This document shows positions 51,405 to 60,029 of a stretch of 64,000 bases of DNA, in pieces (the stretch's first letter is position 1; the number at the start of each line of letters is the position of its first letter). Location of the stretch: positions 61,786-125,785 of the forward strand of contig CAADGG010000063.1 in NCBI GenBank assembly GCA_900696485.1. Direction: 5' to 3'. Both the position numbers and the translations under genes were made by a program. The stretch is from an uncultured Pseudomonadota bacterium (GTDB lineage: Bacteria > Myxococcota_A > UBA9160 > PR03). The notes beneath the pieces are model-generated. The model did not search any database, was not told the DNA's origin, and worked only from the letters and a program-made list of their open reading frames with translations.

Positions 51405-53470
51405 CCGCCGGCCTCCTCGGCTGACGTCGGCGCCAGCCCGTGCACCCTCTCCGTGGCGTGTCGCTCACGCCACCAGACGCGAGCCGCGTCGATCACGACG
51501 ACGGCGACCAGCACCATGAAGAGCGCAGTCGCCGCGGCATCGAGGCGATTGTTGAAGATCACACTCTGGGTCGCGGCGATCTGCTCGGCGGCCACGCGGC
51601 CCGCCGCGAGTTCGGCGGCGAGCGCGTCGGCCTGCGCGAGGAAGCCGATGCGCCGGTCCGGGTGGAAGAGCTTCTGCCAACCCGCCGTCATCGTCACGCT
51701 CAACAGCCACAGCAGCGGAAGCCCGGTGACGAACGCGAAGCGTGCGCGCCCGACCTTCACCAGGATCGTCGTCGTCGCCGCGAGCGCCGTCGCCGCCAGC
51801 AACTGGTTGCCGATCCCGAACAGCGGCCACAGCGAGTTGATGCCGCCCAGCGGATCGACGACGCCTTGGTACAGGAAATACCCCCATGCCGCGACGATCG
51901 CGCCGGAGGACAGCACCGTCGCCGCCAGGGACTCCGTGCGGCCGAGCGGCTTCCAGACGTTGCCGAGCAGGTCTTGCAGCATGAAGCGCCCGACGCGCGT
52001 GCCGGTGTCGAGCGTCGTCAGGATGAAGAACGCCTCGAACATGATCGCGAAGTGGTACCAGAGCGCCTTCATGGTCGGGCCGCCCAGCACGCTCGCAAAG
52101 ATCTCCGCCATGCCGACGGCGAAGCTCGGCGCGCCGCCGGTACGCGAGAGCAGCGTCGACTCGCCGACCTGCGCCGTCAGCACCTCGAACGCGGCTGGAT
52201 CGAACGCAAAGCCCCAGCCTCGGATGGCCGCGGCGGCGGTCTCGACGCTGCCGCCGAGCGCCGCGGTCGGCGCGTTGATCGCGAAGTAGAAGCCGGGATC
52301 CATCACGGCCGCCGACAGCAGCGCCATGATCGCGACGAACGACTCCATCAGCATCGCGCCGTAACCGACGATGCGCGCATCGCTCTCGCGATCGAGCAGC
52401 TTCGGCGTCGTGCCGCTCGCGATCAGCGCGTGGAAGCCGGAGACAGCCCCGCACGCGATCGTGATGAACGCGAATGGGAACAGGCTCCCGGCGAAGATCG
52501 GCCCGCTACCGTCGATGAAGCGCGTCAGCGCCGGCAGCTTCACGTCCGGCTGCGCCCACAGGATCCCGAGCGCCAGCAGGATCACCGTGCCGATCTTGAT
52601 GAACGCGGAGAGGTAGTCGCGCGGCGCCATCAGGATCCACACCGGCAGCACGGCGGCGGCGAAGCCATAGGCCATGATCGCGAACGCGAGCGACTCGCGG
52701 TCGAGGTCGAAGAACGGCCGCAGCCACGCCGTCTGCTGGACGACGCCGCCGCCCCACACCGACAGCAGCACCAGCGCGATGCCGCCGGCCGTCGCCTCGA
52801 GCACACGACCGGGGCGCAGCCGGGTCATGTAGAGCCCCATCGCCATCGCGATCGGGATCGTCGCGGCGATCGTGGACGTGGCCCACGGGCTGCCGAACAT
52901 CGCGTTCACGACCACCAGCCCGAGCACGGCGATCAGGATGATCATGATCGCCAGCACGCCCACCAAGGCCGCGGCGCCGCCCACCGGCCCGATCTCGTCG
53001 CGCACGATCTGGCCCAGCGAGCGGCCGTTCCGGCGCATCGACCCGACCAGCACGGTGAAGTCCTGGACGGCGCCGCCGAGCACCACGCCGATCAGGATGT
53101 AAAGCGTGCCGGGCAGATAGCCGAACTGGGCGGCCAGGATCGGTCCGACCAGCGGACCGGGGCCGGAGATCGCCGCGAAGTGGTGGCCGAACACCACCCA
53201 GCGGTGGGTCGGGAGGAAGTCGCGGTCATCGCGCAGACGGTGGGCCGGCGTGCGCCGCGCATCGTCGATCATCAGCACGCGGGCCGCCAGGAAGGCCGAA
53301 TAGAAGCGATAGCCGATCGCGTAGCTGCACAGCGCGGCGACCAGGAACCACGTGCTCGACAGCGCTTCGCCGCGTGTCGTCGCCACCACGGCGAGCGAGC
53401 CGGCGCCGAGCAGGGCAACGGCGATCCACAGCGCGAGAGTGATGGCGGAGCGCGGCAGGATCCGGGGCAT
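51401..53470 (-). CDS. cstA: carbon starvation / pyruvate transporter CstA
   Basis: A 689-residue polytopic transporter of the CstA family. Signature segments include FGHHFAAISGPGPLVGPILA (about 92-111), GVVLGGAVQDFTVL and GAVSGFHALIASGTTPK. CstA members import peptides or pyruvate. Start ATG 53470 lacks an obvious ribosome binding site and the 63-bp gap to the divergent NSS transporter is short, so leaderless expression is possible. Followed by cory-CC-star and ppk2. Confidence 0.93.
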   Translation of the reverse strand: MPRILPRSAITLALWIAVALLGAGSLAVVATTRGEALSSTWFLVAALCSYAIGYRFYSAFLAARVLMIDDARRTPAHRLRDDRDFLPTHRWVVFGHHFAAISGPGPLVGPILAAQFGYLPGTLYILIGVVLGGAVQDFTVLVGSMRRNGRSLGQIVRDEIGPVGGAAALVGVLAIMIILIAVLGLVVVNAMFGSPWATSTIAATIPIAMAMGLYMTRLRPGRVLEATAGGIALVLLSVWGGGVVQQTAWLRPFFDLDRESLAFAIMAYGFAAAVLPVWILMAPRDYLSAFIKIGTVILLALGILWAQPDVKLPALTRFIDGSGPIFAGSLFPFAFITIACGAVSGFHALIASGTTPKLLDRESDARIVGYGAMLMESFVAIMALLSAAVMDPGFYFAINAPTAALGGSVETAAAAIRGWGFAFDPAAFEVLTAQVGESTLLSRTGGAPSFAVGMAEIFASVLGGPTMKALWYHFAIMFEAFFILTTLDTGTRVGRFMLQDLLGNVWKPLGRTESLAATVLSSGAIVAAWGYFLYQGVVDPLGGINSLWPLFGIGNQLLAATALAATTTILVKVGRARFAFVTGLPLLWLLSVTMTAGWQKLFHPDRRIGFLAQADALAAELAAGRVAAEQIAATQSVIFNNRLDAAATALFMVLVAVVVIDAARVWWRERHATERVHGLAPTSAEEAGG

Positions 53471-53533
53471 GCGAAAAACGATGGTAGCCACGACCCAGCG
53501 GACGTGGTACCCGATGGCGCAGGGGGATGAGGG

Positions 53534-55123
53534 GTGCCGAAGGTCCGTCCGACCAGCCTCCGTGGAACCAGCCGGGAGCGTTGGGCGACGAAGCTCGGGC
53601 TCGTGCTCGCGCTGGCCGGCAATGCCATCGGGCTCGGCAACTTCCTGCGTTTCCCGCGGCAGGCGGCGCTCAACGGCGGCGGCGCGTTCCTGATCCCGTA
53701 CTTCATCTGCCTGCTGGCGATCGGAATTCCGCTGATGTGGGTCGAGTGCTCGATCGGCCGCTTCGGTGGTCGCCACGGGCGCGGCCACACCGCCAGCATG
53801 TTCGACCTGTTGTGGCGCCACCCCGCCGCCAAGTTCATCGGGGCACTGGGCCTGTTCATCCCGTTCACGATCTGCTGCTACTACGCCTACGTCACGTCCT
53901 GGTGCCTCGCCTTCTCGTTCTTCTCGGCGACCGGCGCGTACTTCGATCTCGACACGCCGGCCGAGATCGGGCGCTTCCTGGCCGGCTTCCAGGGCAGCGA
54001 GCGCAACGAATACTTCTCCGGTCTCGCCCCGGCGTATCTGTTCTTCGCGGTCACCTTCGTCGTCAACATCGCGATCCTGCTCGGCGGTGTCGCGCGCGGC
54101 ATCGAGCGCCTGGCGCTGTTCGCAATGCCGCTGCTGTTCGTGTTCGCCGTCGTGCTGGTGGTCCGCGTGCTGACGCTGGACCCGCCGCCCGGCGGAGGTC
54201 CGGACCAGACCGTGCTCTCCGGCCTCGGCTTCGTCTGGAACCCGGATTTCTCGGCGCTGCGGAAGCCATCGGTGTGGCTCGCGGCCGCCGGCCAGATCTT
54301 CTTCACGCTGTCGGTCGGCTGGGGCATCATCCACACCTATGCGTCGTACATCGGGCCGGACGACGACGTCGCGCTCACGGGACTCGCGACGGCGAGCCTC
54401 AACGAGGTGGCCGAGGTCGTGCTCGGCGGGACGATCGCACTGACGGCGTCGGTCGTGTTCTTCGGCGTCGTCGCGTCGCACGAGATCGCCGCGGCCGGCT
54501 CCTTCGACCTCGGCTTCCAGACGATGCCGCTGGTGCTCGAGCAGCTCCCGGGCGGCCGCGTGTTCGGCACGCTGTGGTTCGGCCTGCTGTTCTTCGCCGG
54601 CCTCACGTCGGCGGTGGCCCTGCTGCAGCCGCTGATCGCGATGCTACGCGAGGATTTCGGGCTGCCGCGCCCGCGTGCGGTCCTGCTGACCGGCGTGCTG
54701 CTGTTCGTCGGCACACAGCCGGTGATCTTCTTCTTGCAGCATGGCTTCCTCGACCAGCTCGACTTCTGGGCCGGCAGCTTCGGCCTGCTGGTCTTCGGCT
54801 TTCTCGAGATCCTGATCTTCACCCGGATCCTCGGCATCGAGAGCGGTTGGCGGGAGATCACGCACGGGGCCCGGATCACCGTGCCGCGCGTGTTCCGGTT
54901 CGTGATCGCCTGGGTGACGCCGCTCGGCCTCGGCGCAATCCTGCTCTCGTGGACGGCCACTGAGCTGGTGCCGGCGTTGTCTCTCGACGGGCTCACCGCC
55001 GAGGACCGCCCCTACGTGCTCGGCTCGTGGGCGATGATGGTCGCCCTGCTGGGCGGCTTCTGCGTCGCCATTCACTACGGGCTGCGCCGGCGCACCCGGA
55101 ACGGTGCGGGGGACGACACGTGA
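53534..55123 (+). CDS. NSS-family sodium-dependent amino-acid transporter
   Basis: A 529-residue neurotransmitter:sodium symporter family member with 11-12 TMs. Signature ALAGNAIGLGNFLRFP in TM1 contains the Na+ and substrate site, and FFTLSVGWGIIHTYASY matches TM6. Import of amino acids such as Met or Ala is likely because a MetS-type small subunit follows. GTG 53534 start, with purine-rich GGGGATGAG upstream. Confidence 0.92.
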   Translation: MPKVRPTSLRGTSRERWATKLGLVLALAGNAIGLGNFLRFPRQAALNGGGAFLIPYFICLLAIGIPLMWVECSIGRFGGRHGRGHTASMFDLLWRHPAAKFIGALGLFIPFTICCYYAYVTSWCLAFSFFSATGAYFDLDTPAEIGRFLAGFQGSERNEYFSGLAPAYLFFAVTFVVNIAILLGGVARGIERLALFAMPLLFVFAVVLVVRVLTLDPPPGGGPDQTVLSGLGFVWNPDFSALRKPSVWLAAAGQIFFTLSVGWGIIHTYASYIGPDDDVALTGLATASLNEVAEVVLGGTIALTASVVFFGVVASHEIAAAGSFDLGFQTMPLVLEQLPGGRVFGTLWFGLLFFAGLTSAVALLQPLIAMLREDFGLPRPRAVLLTGVLLFVGTQPVIFFLQHGFLDQLDFWAGSFGLLVFGFLEILIFTRILGIESGWREITHGARITVPRVFRFVIAWVTPLGLGAILLSWTATELVPALSLDGLTAEDRPYVLGSWAMMVALLGGFCVAIHYGLRRRTRNGAGDDT

Positions 55124-55215
55124 CGATCGCCGGCTGGATCTTCCTCGGCGTGGCGTGGAGCGTCGTCATCGGGCTCGCCGCGTTCTGCATCGCGAAGACG
55201 ATCCGCGAGGGCTGA
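55120..55215 (+). CDS. MetS-family small subunit of the NSS transporter
   Basis: A 31-residue single-TM protein (MTIAGWIFLGVAWSVVIGLA with basic/acidic end KTIREG). The GTG start overlaps the transporter stop by 4 nt. In Corynebacterium a protein of this type, MetS, is needed by the NSS transporter MetP for Met and Ala uptake. Confidence 0.85.
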   Translation: MTIAGWIFLGVAWSVVIGLAAFCIAKTIREG

Positions 55216-55279
55216 CGCACCACCGGCACCACCGACACCACCGGGAAGAGCCGCTACGTTCGGCGCTCGGAGGAAACGG

Positions 55280-57970
55280 ATGCCGGGAGACGCCGCGCCG
55301 CACCGCGCCGAAGCACGCCTCGACGCCGCGCTGGACGCCTGGGTGGGCCTCGTCGAGCGGCATGCGCGGCTCGTGGTCTGGAGCGTGCTCGCAGTGACGA
55401 TGCTGTCACTCGGCTGGGCCGCGACGCATCTCGGCGTCAACTCGGACAACATCCGCCTGCTCGGCGAGGACCTGCCGGTACGGCAGCGCCACGACGAGTT
55501 CGCCCGGCTCTTCCCGAACCTCACCAACGCGCTGCTGGTCGTCATCGACGGCCCGACGCCGGCCGCCACGCGCCGGGCCGCCGACGCGCTGGCGCCCCGG
55601 CTGGCGTCGCGGCCCGAGCTCTTCCGCGACGTCTTCCGGCCCGGCAGCGGCGCGTTCTTCGAACGCAACGGTCTGCTGTATCGCTCGCCGGAAGAGCTCG
55701 AGGTGCTCGGCGACCAGATCGCCGAGGTCCAGCCGTTCCTGGTCGCGCTCGAGCGTGAGCCGACGATCGCAACGCTGACGTCGTTCGTGCAGGCGGGCCT
55801 CGAGCGCTTCGATCCGGCGGCGACCGATCCCGACACCTGGACCGCCGTACTCGACCGGATCTCGCACGCCACCGTCACGGTGTACGAGGAGTATCCCGTC
55901 GTGGTCTCGTGGGATGAGTTGCTGCTGCGCGGCTCCGCGCTCGAGACCCGGACCCGGGAAGTGCTGGTCGTCGAGCCGGTGCTCGACTTCGACTCCGTGC
56001 TGCCGGCCGCCGAGCCGATGGCGGCACTGCGCGAGATCGCCGCCGACACGAGCTCACCCGGAGTCCGTGTCCGCATCACCGGGAATCCCGCCCTCAATCA
56101 CGAGGAGATGCTCGCCCTCGTGTGGGACGTCGGCGTCCTCGGACTCGTCTCGTTCGCGATCGTCGCGGGCGTCCTGTGGCTGGCGCTGCACTCGTGGCGA
56201 CTGCTGCTCGCCGCGCTGGCCACGCTGCTGGCGGGCCTCGTGTGGACGACCGCACTGGCCTCGCTCACCGTCGGCCATCTCAACCTGGTGTCGCTGACCT
56301 TCGCCGTACTGTACATCGGGCTCGGCATCGACTTCGCGATCCACCTGCTGATGCACTACGGCGAGCAGCGCCGCCGCGGCATCGCGCACCGAGCGGCGCT
56401 GCGCGGAGCGACGCGCCTGTCCGGGAGTTCCCTCGCGCTGTGCGCGCTCACGACCTCGATCGGCTTCTACGCCTTCCTGCCGACCGATTACCTCGGCGTC
56501 GCCGAGCTCGGCCTGATCGCCGGCAGCGGCATGCTGGTGATCCTGTTCCACACCCTCACGTTCCTGCCGGCGCTGCTCTCGTCGTGGCTCGAGCCGCCGC
56601 CGGATGCCGAAGTCCGTGACGGGCTGCGGCTCCCCGCCGCGTGGTCCCGCCACCTCGCACGGCACCCGGCCGCCGTGCGCCGCACCGCCGCCGTGGCGGC
56701 CGTGGCCGCCCTGTTCGCGCTGCCGGCGCTGCGCTTCGATCCCAACGTCGTCGACCTCCGCAACCCGGAGACCGAATCCGTCCAGACGTTTCGCGATCTC
56801 GTCGCCGGCGGCGGCGCGGCGACGCCGTGGTATGCCGACGTCCTCGCGCCGGATCTCGCCAGTGCCGAGGAGCTCGCGACGCAGCTGCGGGCCGTCCCCG
56901 GCGTCGCGCGAACCGTCACGTTCGCCGACTACGTGCCGGCCGAGCAGGACGTGAAGCGCGCGCTGCTCGCCGACATCGTGCTGCTGATCGATCCGATCAG
57001 CGCGCCCGGCGGAGCCTTGCCACCGCGGGCGGTCGATCCGCACGAACAGGTGGCAGCGCTGCGCGAGCTGTACGAAGCACTCGACGCCGAGTGGCTCGTC
57101 GCGGATCCGACCCCGCTCGGCGCCAGCGCGCGGAAGCTGCGCGCCGAACTCGGCGAGTTCCTCGCACGTAGCGCGCGCGATCCCGATCCCGCCCCCGAAC
57201 TCGCACGTCTCGAGGCCACGCTGCTCGGCGCGCTGCCGAGACAGATCGATCGCCTGCGCGCCGCGCTCGAGCCCGAGCCGGTGACCGCTGCGGACCTGCC
57301 GCACGAGGTCCGGGCGCGCATGCTGGCCCGCGACGGCCGCGCGCGGATCCAGGTCTTCCCGAGCGAGGATCTGCGTGATCCCGGCGCCCTCGCGCGCTTC
57401 GCCGACGCCGTCCAGAGCGTCGCCCCCGAGGCCACCGGGATGCCGATCGATCTCGTCGGCTTCGGACGCGTGATCTCGCGCTCGCTCGTCGAGGCGCTGC
57501 TCGCCGCAAGCGTGCTGATCGCCCTGCTCGTCCTCGCGCTGTGGCGGCGACCGGGCGACGTCGGACTGGTGCTGCTGCCGCTGCTGCTCGCCGGCCTGCT
57601 GGTGGCCGCGACGATGGTGCTGCTCGGCCTCGCCTTCAACTTCGTCAACGTCATCGTGCTGCCGCTGCTACTCGGCATCGGCGTCGACAGCGGCATCCAC
57701 CTGGTGCACCGGGCGCGTGCGGATCAGGCGCTCCGGGGCGCCCTCGACGAGGTCTCGCTGCTCGGCTCGACGACCGCGCGTGCGGTCTTCTTCAGCTTCG
57801 CGACGACGATGGCGAGCTTCGGCACGCTGGCCTTCTCGCGCCATCGCGGCATCGCGAGCCTCGGCCTGCTGTTGGCGCTCGGCATGGCGATCACGATGGC
57901 CTGCAACCTGCTCGTGTTGCCGGCCTGGATCGAGTGGCGGTGGCGGAAGCCGGCCGGCACCGAGCGCTGA
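55280..57970 (+). CDS. RND/MMPL-family transporter, HpnN-like
   Basis: An 896-residue, 12-TM RND permease with two halves, each with a TM followed by a large periplasmic domain and five TMs. Family segments are LYIGLGIDFAIHLLMHYGE (TM4 region, first half) and LPLLLGIGVDSGIHLVHRA (second half), with Asp residues of the proton relay. It best fits the HpnN group that moves hopanoids to the outer membrane. ATG 55280 follows GGAGGAA. No hopanoid synthesis genes are in the window, so the cargo is not proven. Confidence 0.82.
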   Translation: MPGDAAPHRAEARLDAALDAWVGLVERHARLVVWSVLAVTMLSLGWAATHLGVNSDNIRLLGEDLPVRQRHDEFARLFPNLTNALLVVIDGPTPAATRRAADALAPRLASRPELFRDVFRPGSGAFFERNGLLYRSPEELEVLGDQIAEVQPFLVALEREPTIATLTSFVQAGLERFDPAATDPDTWTAVLDRISHATVTVYEEYPVVVSWDELLLRGSALETRTREVLVVEPVLDFDSVLPAAEPMAALREIAADTSSPGVRVRITGNPALNHEEMLALVWDVGVLGLVSFAIVAGVLWLALHSWRLLLAALATLLAGLVWTTALASLTVGHLNLVSLTFAVLYIGLGIDFAIHLLMHYGEQRRRGIAHRAALRGATRLSGSSLALCALTTSIGFYAFLPTDYLGVAELGLIAGSGMLVILFHTLTFLPALLSSWLEPPPDAEVRDGLRLPAAWSRHLARHPAAVRRTAAVAAVAALFALPALRFDPNVVDLRNPETESVQTFRDLVAGGGAATPWYADVLAPDLASAEELATQLRAVPGVARTVTFADYVPAEQDVKRALLADIVLLIDPISAPGGALPPRAVDPHEQVAALRELYEALDAEWLVADPTPLGASARKLRAELGEFLARSARDPDPAPELARLEATLLGALPRQIDRLRAALEPEPVTAADLPHEVRARMLARDGRARIQVFPSEDLRDPGALARFADAVQSVAPEATGMPIDLVGFGRVISRSLVEALLAASVLIALLVLALWRRPGDVGLVLLPLLLAGLLVAATMVLLGLAFNFVNVIVLPLLLGIGVDSGIHLVHRARADQALRGALDEVSLLGSTTARAVFFSFATTMASFGTLAFSRHRGIASLGLLLALGMAITMACNLLVLPAWIEWRWRKPAGTER

Positions 57971-57992
57971 TCGGAAGCGCGGAGACTTCTGG

Positions 57993-59342
57993 CTAGTCGA
58001 GCCAGCGGACCGCGTCGGTCGCCGCGCGCATGCCGGACGTCAACGCCATCTCGGTGTACGGCCCGATCAGGTAGTCGCCGGCGAAGGCGAGCCGCGGCGA
58101 GCGCTCCCGGCGTGCGCCGAAGCGGGCGAGGCGCGGCAGATAGCCGGCGTAGAACTGCGGCAGCATCGGGTCCCAGCGATGGACCGCGTGGGCGATCGGT
58201 TCGATCCGCCCGACCGGTGTGCGCGCGAGCGCGGCGAGCACGAACGCGACGATCGCGTCGTCCGGTGCGTCCCAGTGCTGCGCCGCCGCCGCCGCCGTCA
58301 ACGACACATTGAAGAGACCGGCGCCGGCCGGCGCGACGCCGCGCTTGGCGTGGTCGACCGCCAGGCCGTAGAGCCCGAGGCCACCGTGCTCTGCGTGCTC
58401 GCGGCGCGGGAACGCCACGCCGTAGCCCGGGATCGTCGCCGGGGCGCGGTCCGTCATCAGGAAGCACAGGATGCCGCGTCCGTAGCGGACCGAGGAGAAG
58501 AACGACCGCTCCTCCGGCGTCAGCGTCGCGCACACGCCGGAAACCAGGCTGCCCGGCAGCGCCACGACGGCGGCATCGGCCAGCACGCGGCTCTCGCGAC
58601 CGCTGCCGGCGCTTCGATACGTGATGCGCGCGCCGCCGTCGCCGGTCTCGACCGCCATCACCTCGCAGCCGGTGCGGACCGGCACCTGCTCAGCCAACGT
58701 CCGCGGCAGCAGCCCGAGTCCGCCGTCGAACGCCTCGAGTCGGAAGCCCGACAGCACGAAGCGCATCGCCAGCAGCGCGAAGGTCCCGGAGAGTTCCTCG
58801 GGCTCGCTGTCGAACGTCGACGAGAAGGCCGGCGCGAACAGGAACTCGGCCGCCTCTTCGCCGACGACGCGGCGCAGATAGGCGCTCATGTCCTCGCGAT
58901 CGAGCGCTGCCGCGCGCTCCGGGTGATACGGATCGAGCTCGCGCCGGCCGCGCCACAGCTCGAACAGCAGGCGCGGCAGCCGGGCTTTGGTGCGCAGCGA
59001 CAACAGATCCGAGCGCAGGAACGCCGCCAGCGACTCGTAGTCGCCGGCGTGCCATCGGCCCGCGCGCAGGATCGCATTGTGCGCGGGGTGGATCCGCTGC
59101 AGGCGCGACGAGAGGCCGAGCGCCTCGGCGACGCTTCGCAGATTGGTGTAGCCGCTTGCAACGAACTGCGCGCCGCGGTCCACGACGAACGCGCCGCGCG
59201 GCGTCGTCACCCGCTCGCTGCGCATCCGCCCGCCGGGCGTCGCCTCGCGCTCCAGCACCTCGACGTCGTGCCCGGCGCGCTGGAGCCGCCACGCACAGGT
59301 GAGCCCCGCGATCCCGCCCCCGACGATCGAGATCGATGCCAT
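57993..59342 (-). CDS. FAD-dependent amine oxidase / protoporphyrinogen oxidase-like
   Basis: A 449-residue flavoprotein with an N-terminal dinucleotide motif IVGGGIAGLTCAWRL followed by LEREATPGGRMRSE (residues 31-44). A C-terminal FAD-binding end GDYLIGPYTEMALTSGM is also present. The family covers protoporphyrinogen oxidase, squalene/carotenoid-type desaturases and amine oxidases; substrate is not clear. Converges with the HpnN-like transporter, which hints at isoprenoid lipid chemistry, but this is weak. Confidence 0.8.
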   Translation of the reverse strand: MASISIVGGGIAGLTCAWRLQRAGHDVEVLEREATPGGRMRSERVTTPRGAFVVDRGAQFVASGYTNLRSVAEALGLSSRLQRIHPAHNAILRAGRWHAGDYESLAAFLRSDLLSLRTKARLPRLLFELWRGRRELDPYHPERAAALDREDMSAYLRRVVGEEAAEFLFAPAFSSTFDSEPEELSGTFALLAMRFVLSGFRLEAFDGGLGLLPRTLAEQVPVRTGCEVMAVETGDGGARITYRSAGSGRESRVLADAAVVALPGSLVSGVCATLTPEERSFFSSVRYGRGILCFLMTDRAPATIPGYGVAFPRREHAEHGGLGLYGLAVDHAKRGVAPAGAGLFNVSLTAAAAAQHWDAPDDAIVAFVLAALARTPVGRIEPIAHAVHRWDPMLPQFYAGYLPRLARFGARRERSPRLAFAGDYLIGPYTEMALTSGMRAATDAVRWLD

Positions 59343-59485
59343 GCCGCGAATCCTACTCGGCCCGGCGACGGCCTTCCACGACGGGGACGGCCGAAGCCGA
59401 ACGGCCGCCGATCGCCCAGGGGTACATCGCACATCGGCACATCGGTACACCGGACTGGGAGCGACCCGGTGCTAGGCTCCTCGCG

Positions 59486-59953
59486 ATGGCCGAGCGAACG
59501 GATCCCAGGGCGCTGAAGAAGTGGCTGATCCTCGCCGCGATCGTCTACTTCCTGTTTCCGTACGACCTGCTTCCCGACGTCCTCGGCCTGCCCGGACGCA
59601 TCGACGACGTGTTGCTGGTGGCATGGCTCGCGTGGGTGTACCGGAGTCGTACGAAGCAAGCGTCCGCCGCCGGGCACGAAGGCGGAGCCGAGGCCGGGCA
59701 CGAGGCGCAGCACGAGGCACGGCACCGGCGCGAGTCGGCGGCGGCCGGGCCGCGGGACGCGAAGGCGCTCGATCCGTACGCCGTCCTCGGGATTGCACCC
59801 TCGGCGTCTCGCGAGGCCATCCAGTCCGCCTACCGGGCGCGGATGCACGAGTACCATCCGGACAAGGTCGCGCACCTCGGCGAGGAGCTGCAGAAGCTGG
59901 CGCACGAGAAGACCCAGCAGATCCAGCGCGCGTATCAGCAGCTGCGGGAATGA
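59486..59953 (+). CDS. YkvA/DUF1232-like and J-domain fusion protein
   Basis: A 155-residue protein. The membrane part (14-52) has the DUF1232-like pattern FLFPYDLLPDVLG...RIDDVLL. A charged His/Glu/Ala-rich linker (57-90) leads to a J domain (95-155) with the HPDK motif at 124-127 (EYHPDKV). J domains stimulate DnaK ATPase, so this could recruit DnaK to the membrane. ATG 59486. A small fused form; usually the two domains are on separate proteins or in longer ones. Confidence 0.8.
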   Translation: MAERTDPRALKKWLILAAIVYFLFPYDLLPDVLGLPGRIDDVLLVAWLAWVYRSRTKQASAAGHEGGAEAGHEAQHEARHRRESAAAGPRDAKALDPYAVLGIAPSASREAIQSAYRARMHEYHPDKVAHLGEELQKLAHEKTQQIQRAYQQLRE

Positions 59954-60004
59954 CGGAAGCCCGGAGACCAGGAACGGCGGCCGGGCGGGGCGCATTGCCT
60001 TCTG

Positions 60005-60021
60005 GCGAAACTCTGGCGAAA
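60005..60021 (+). promoter_or_regulatory. candidate DNA-damage box upstream of dnaE2
   Basis: Direct repeat GCGAAA-N5-GCGAAA in TCTGGCGAAACTCTGGCGAA, ending 8 nt before the dnaE2 ATG at 60030. Same unit, period and distance as upstream of imuA, although the flanks differ. Inferred common operator. Confidence 0.68.
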
Positions 60022-60029
60022 CTCCCGCC

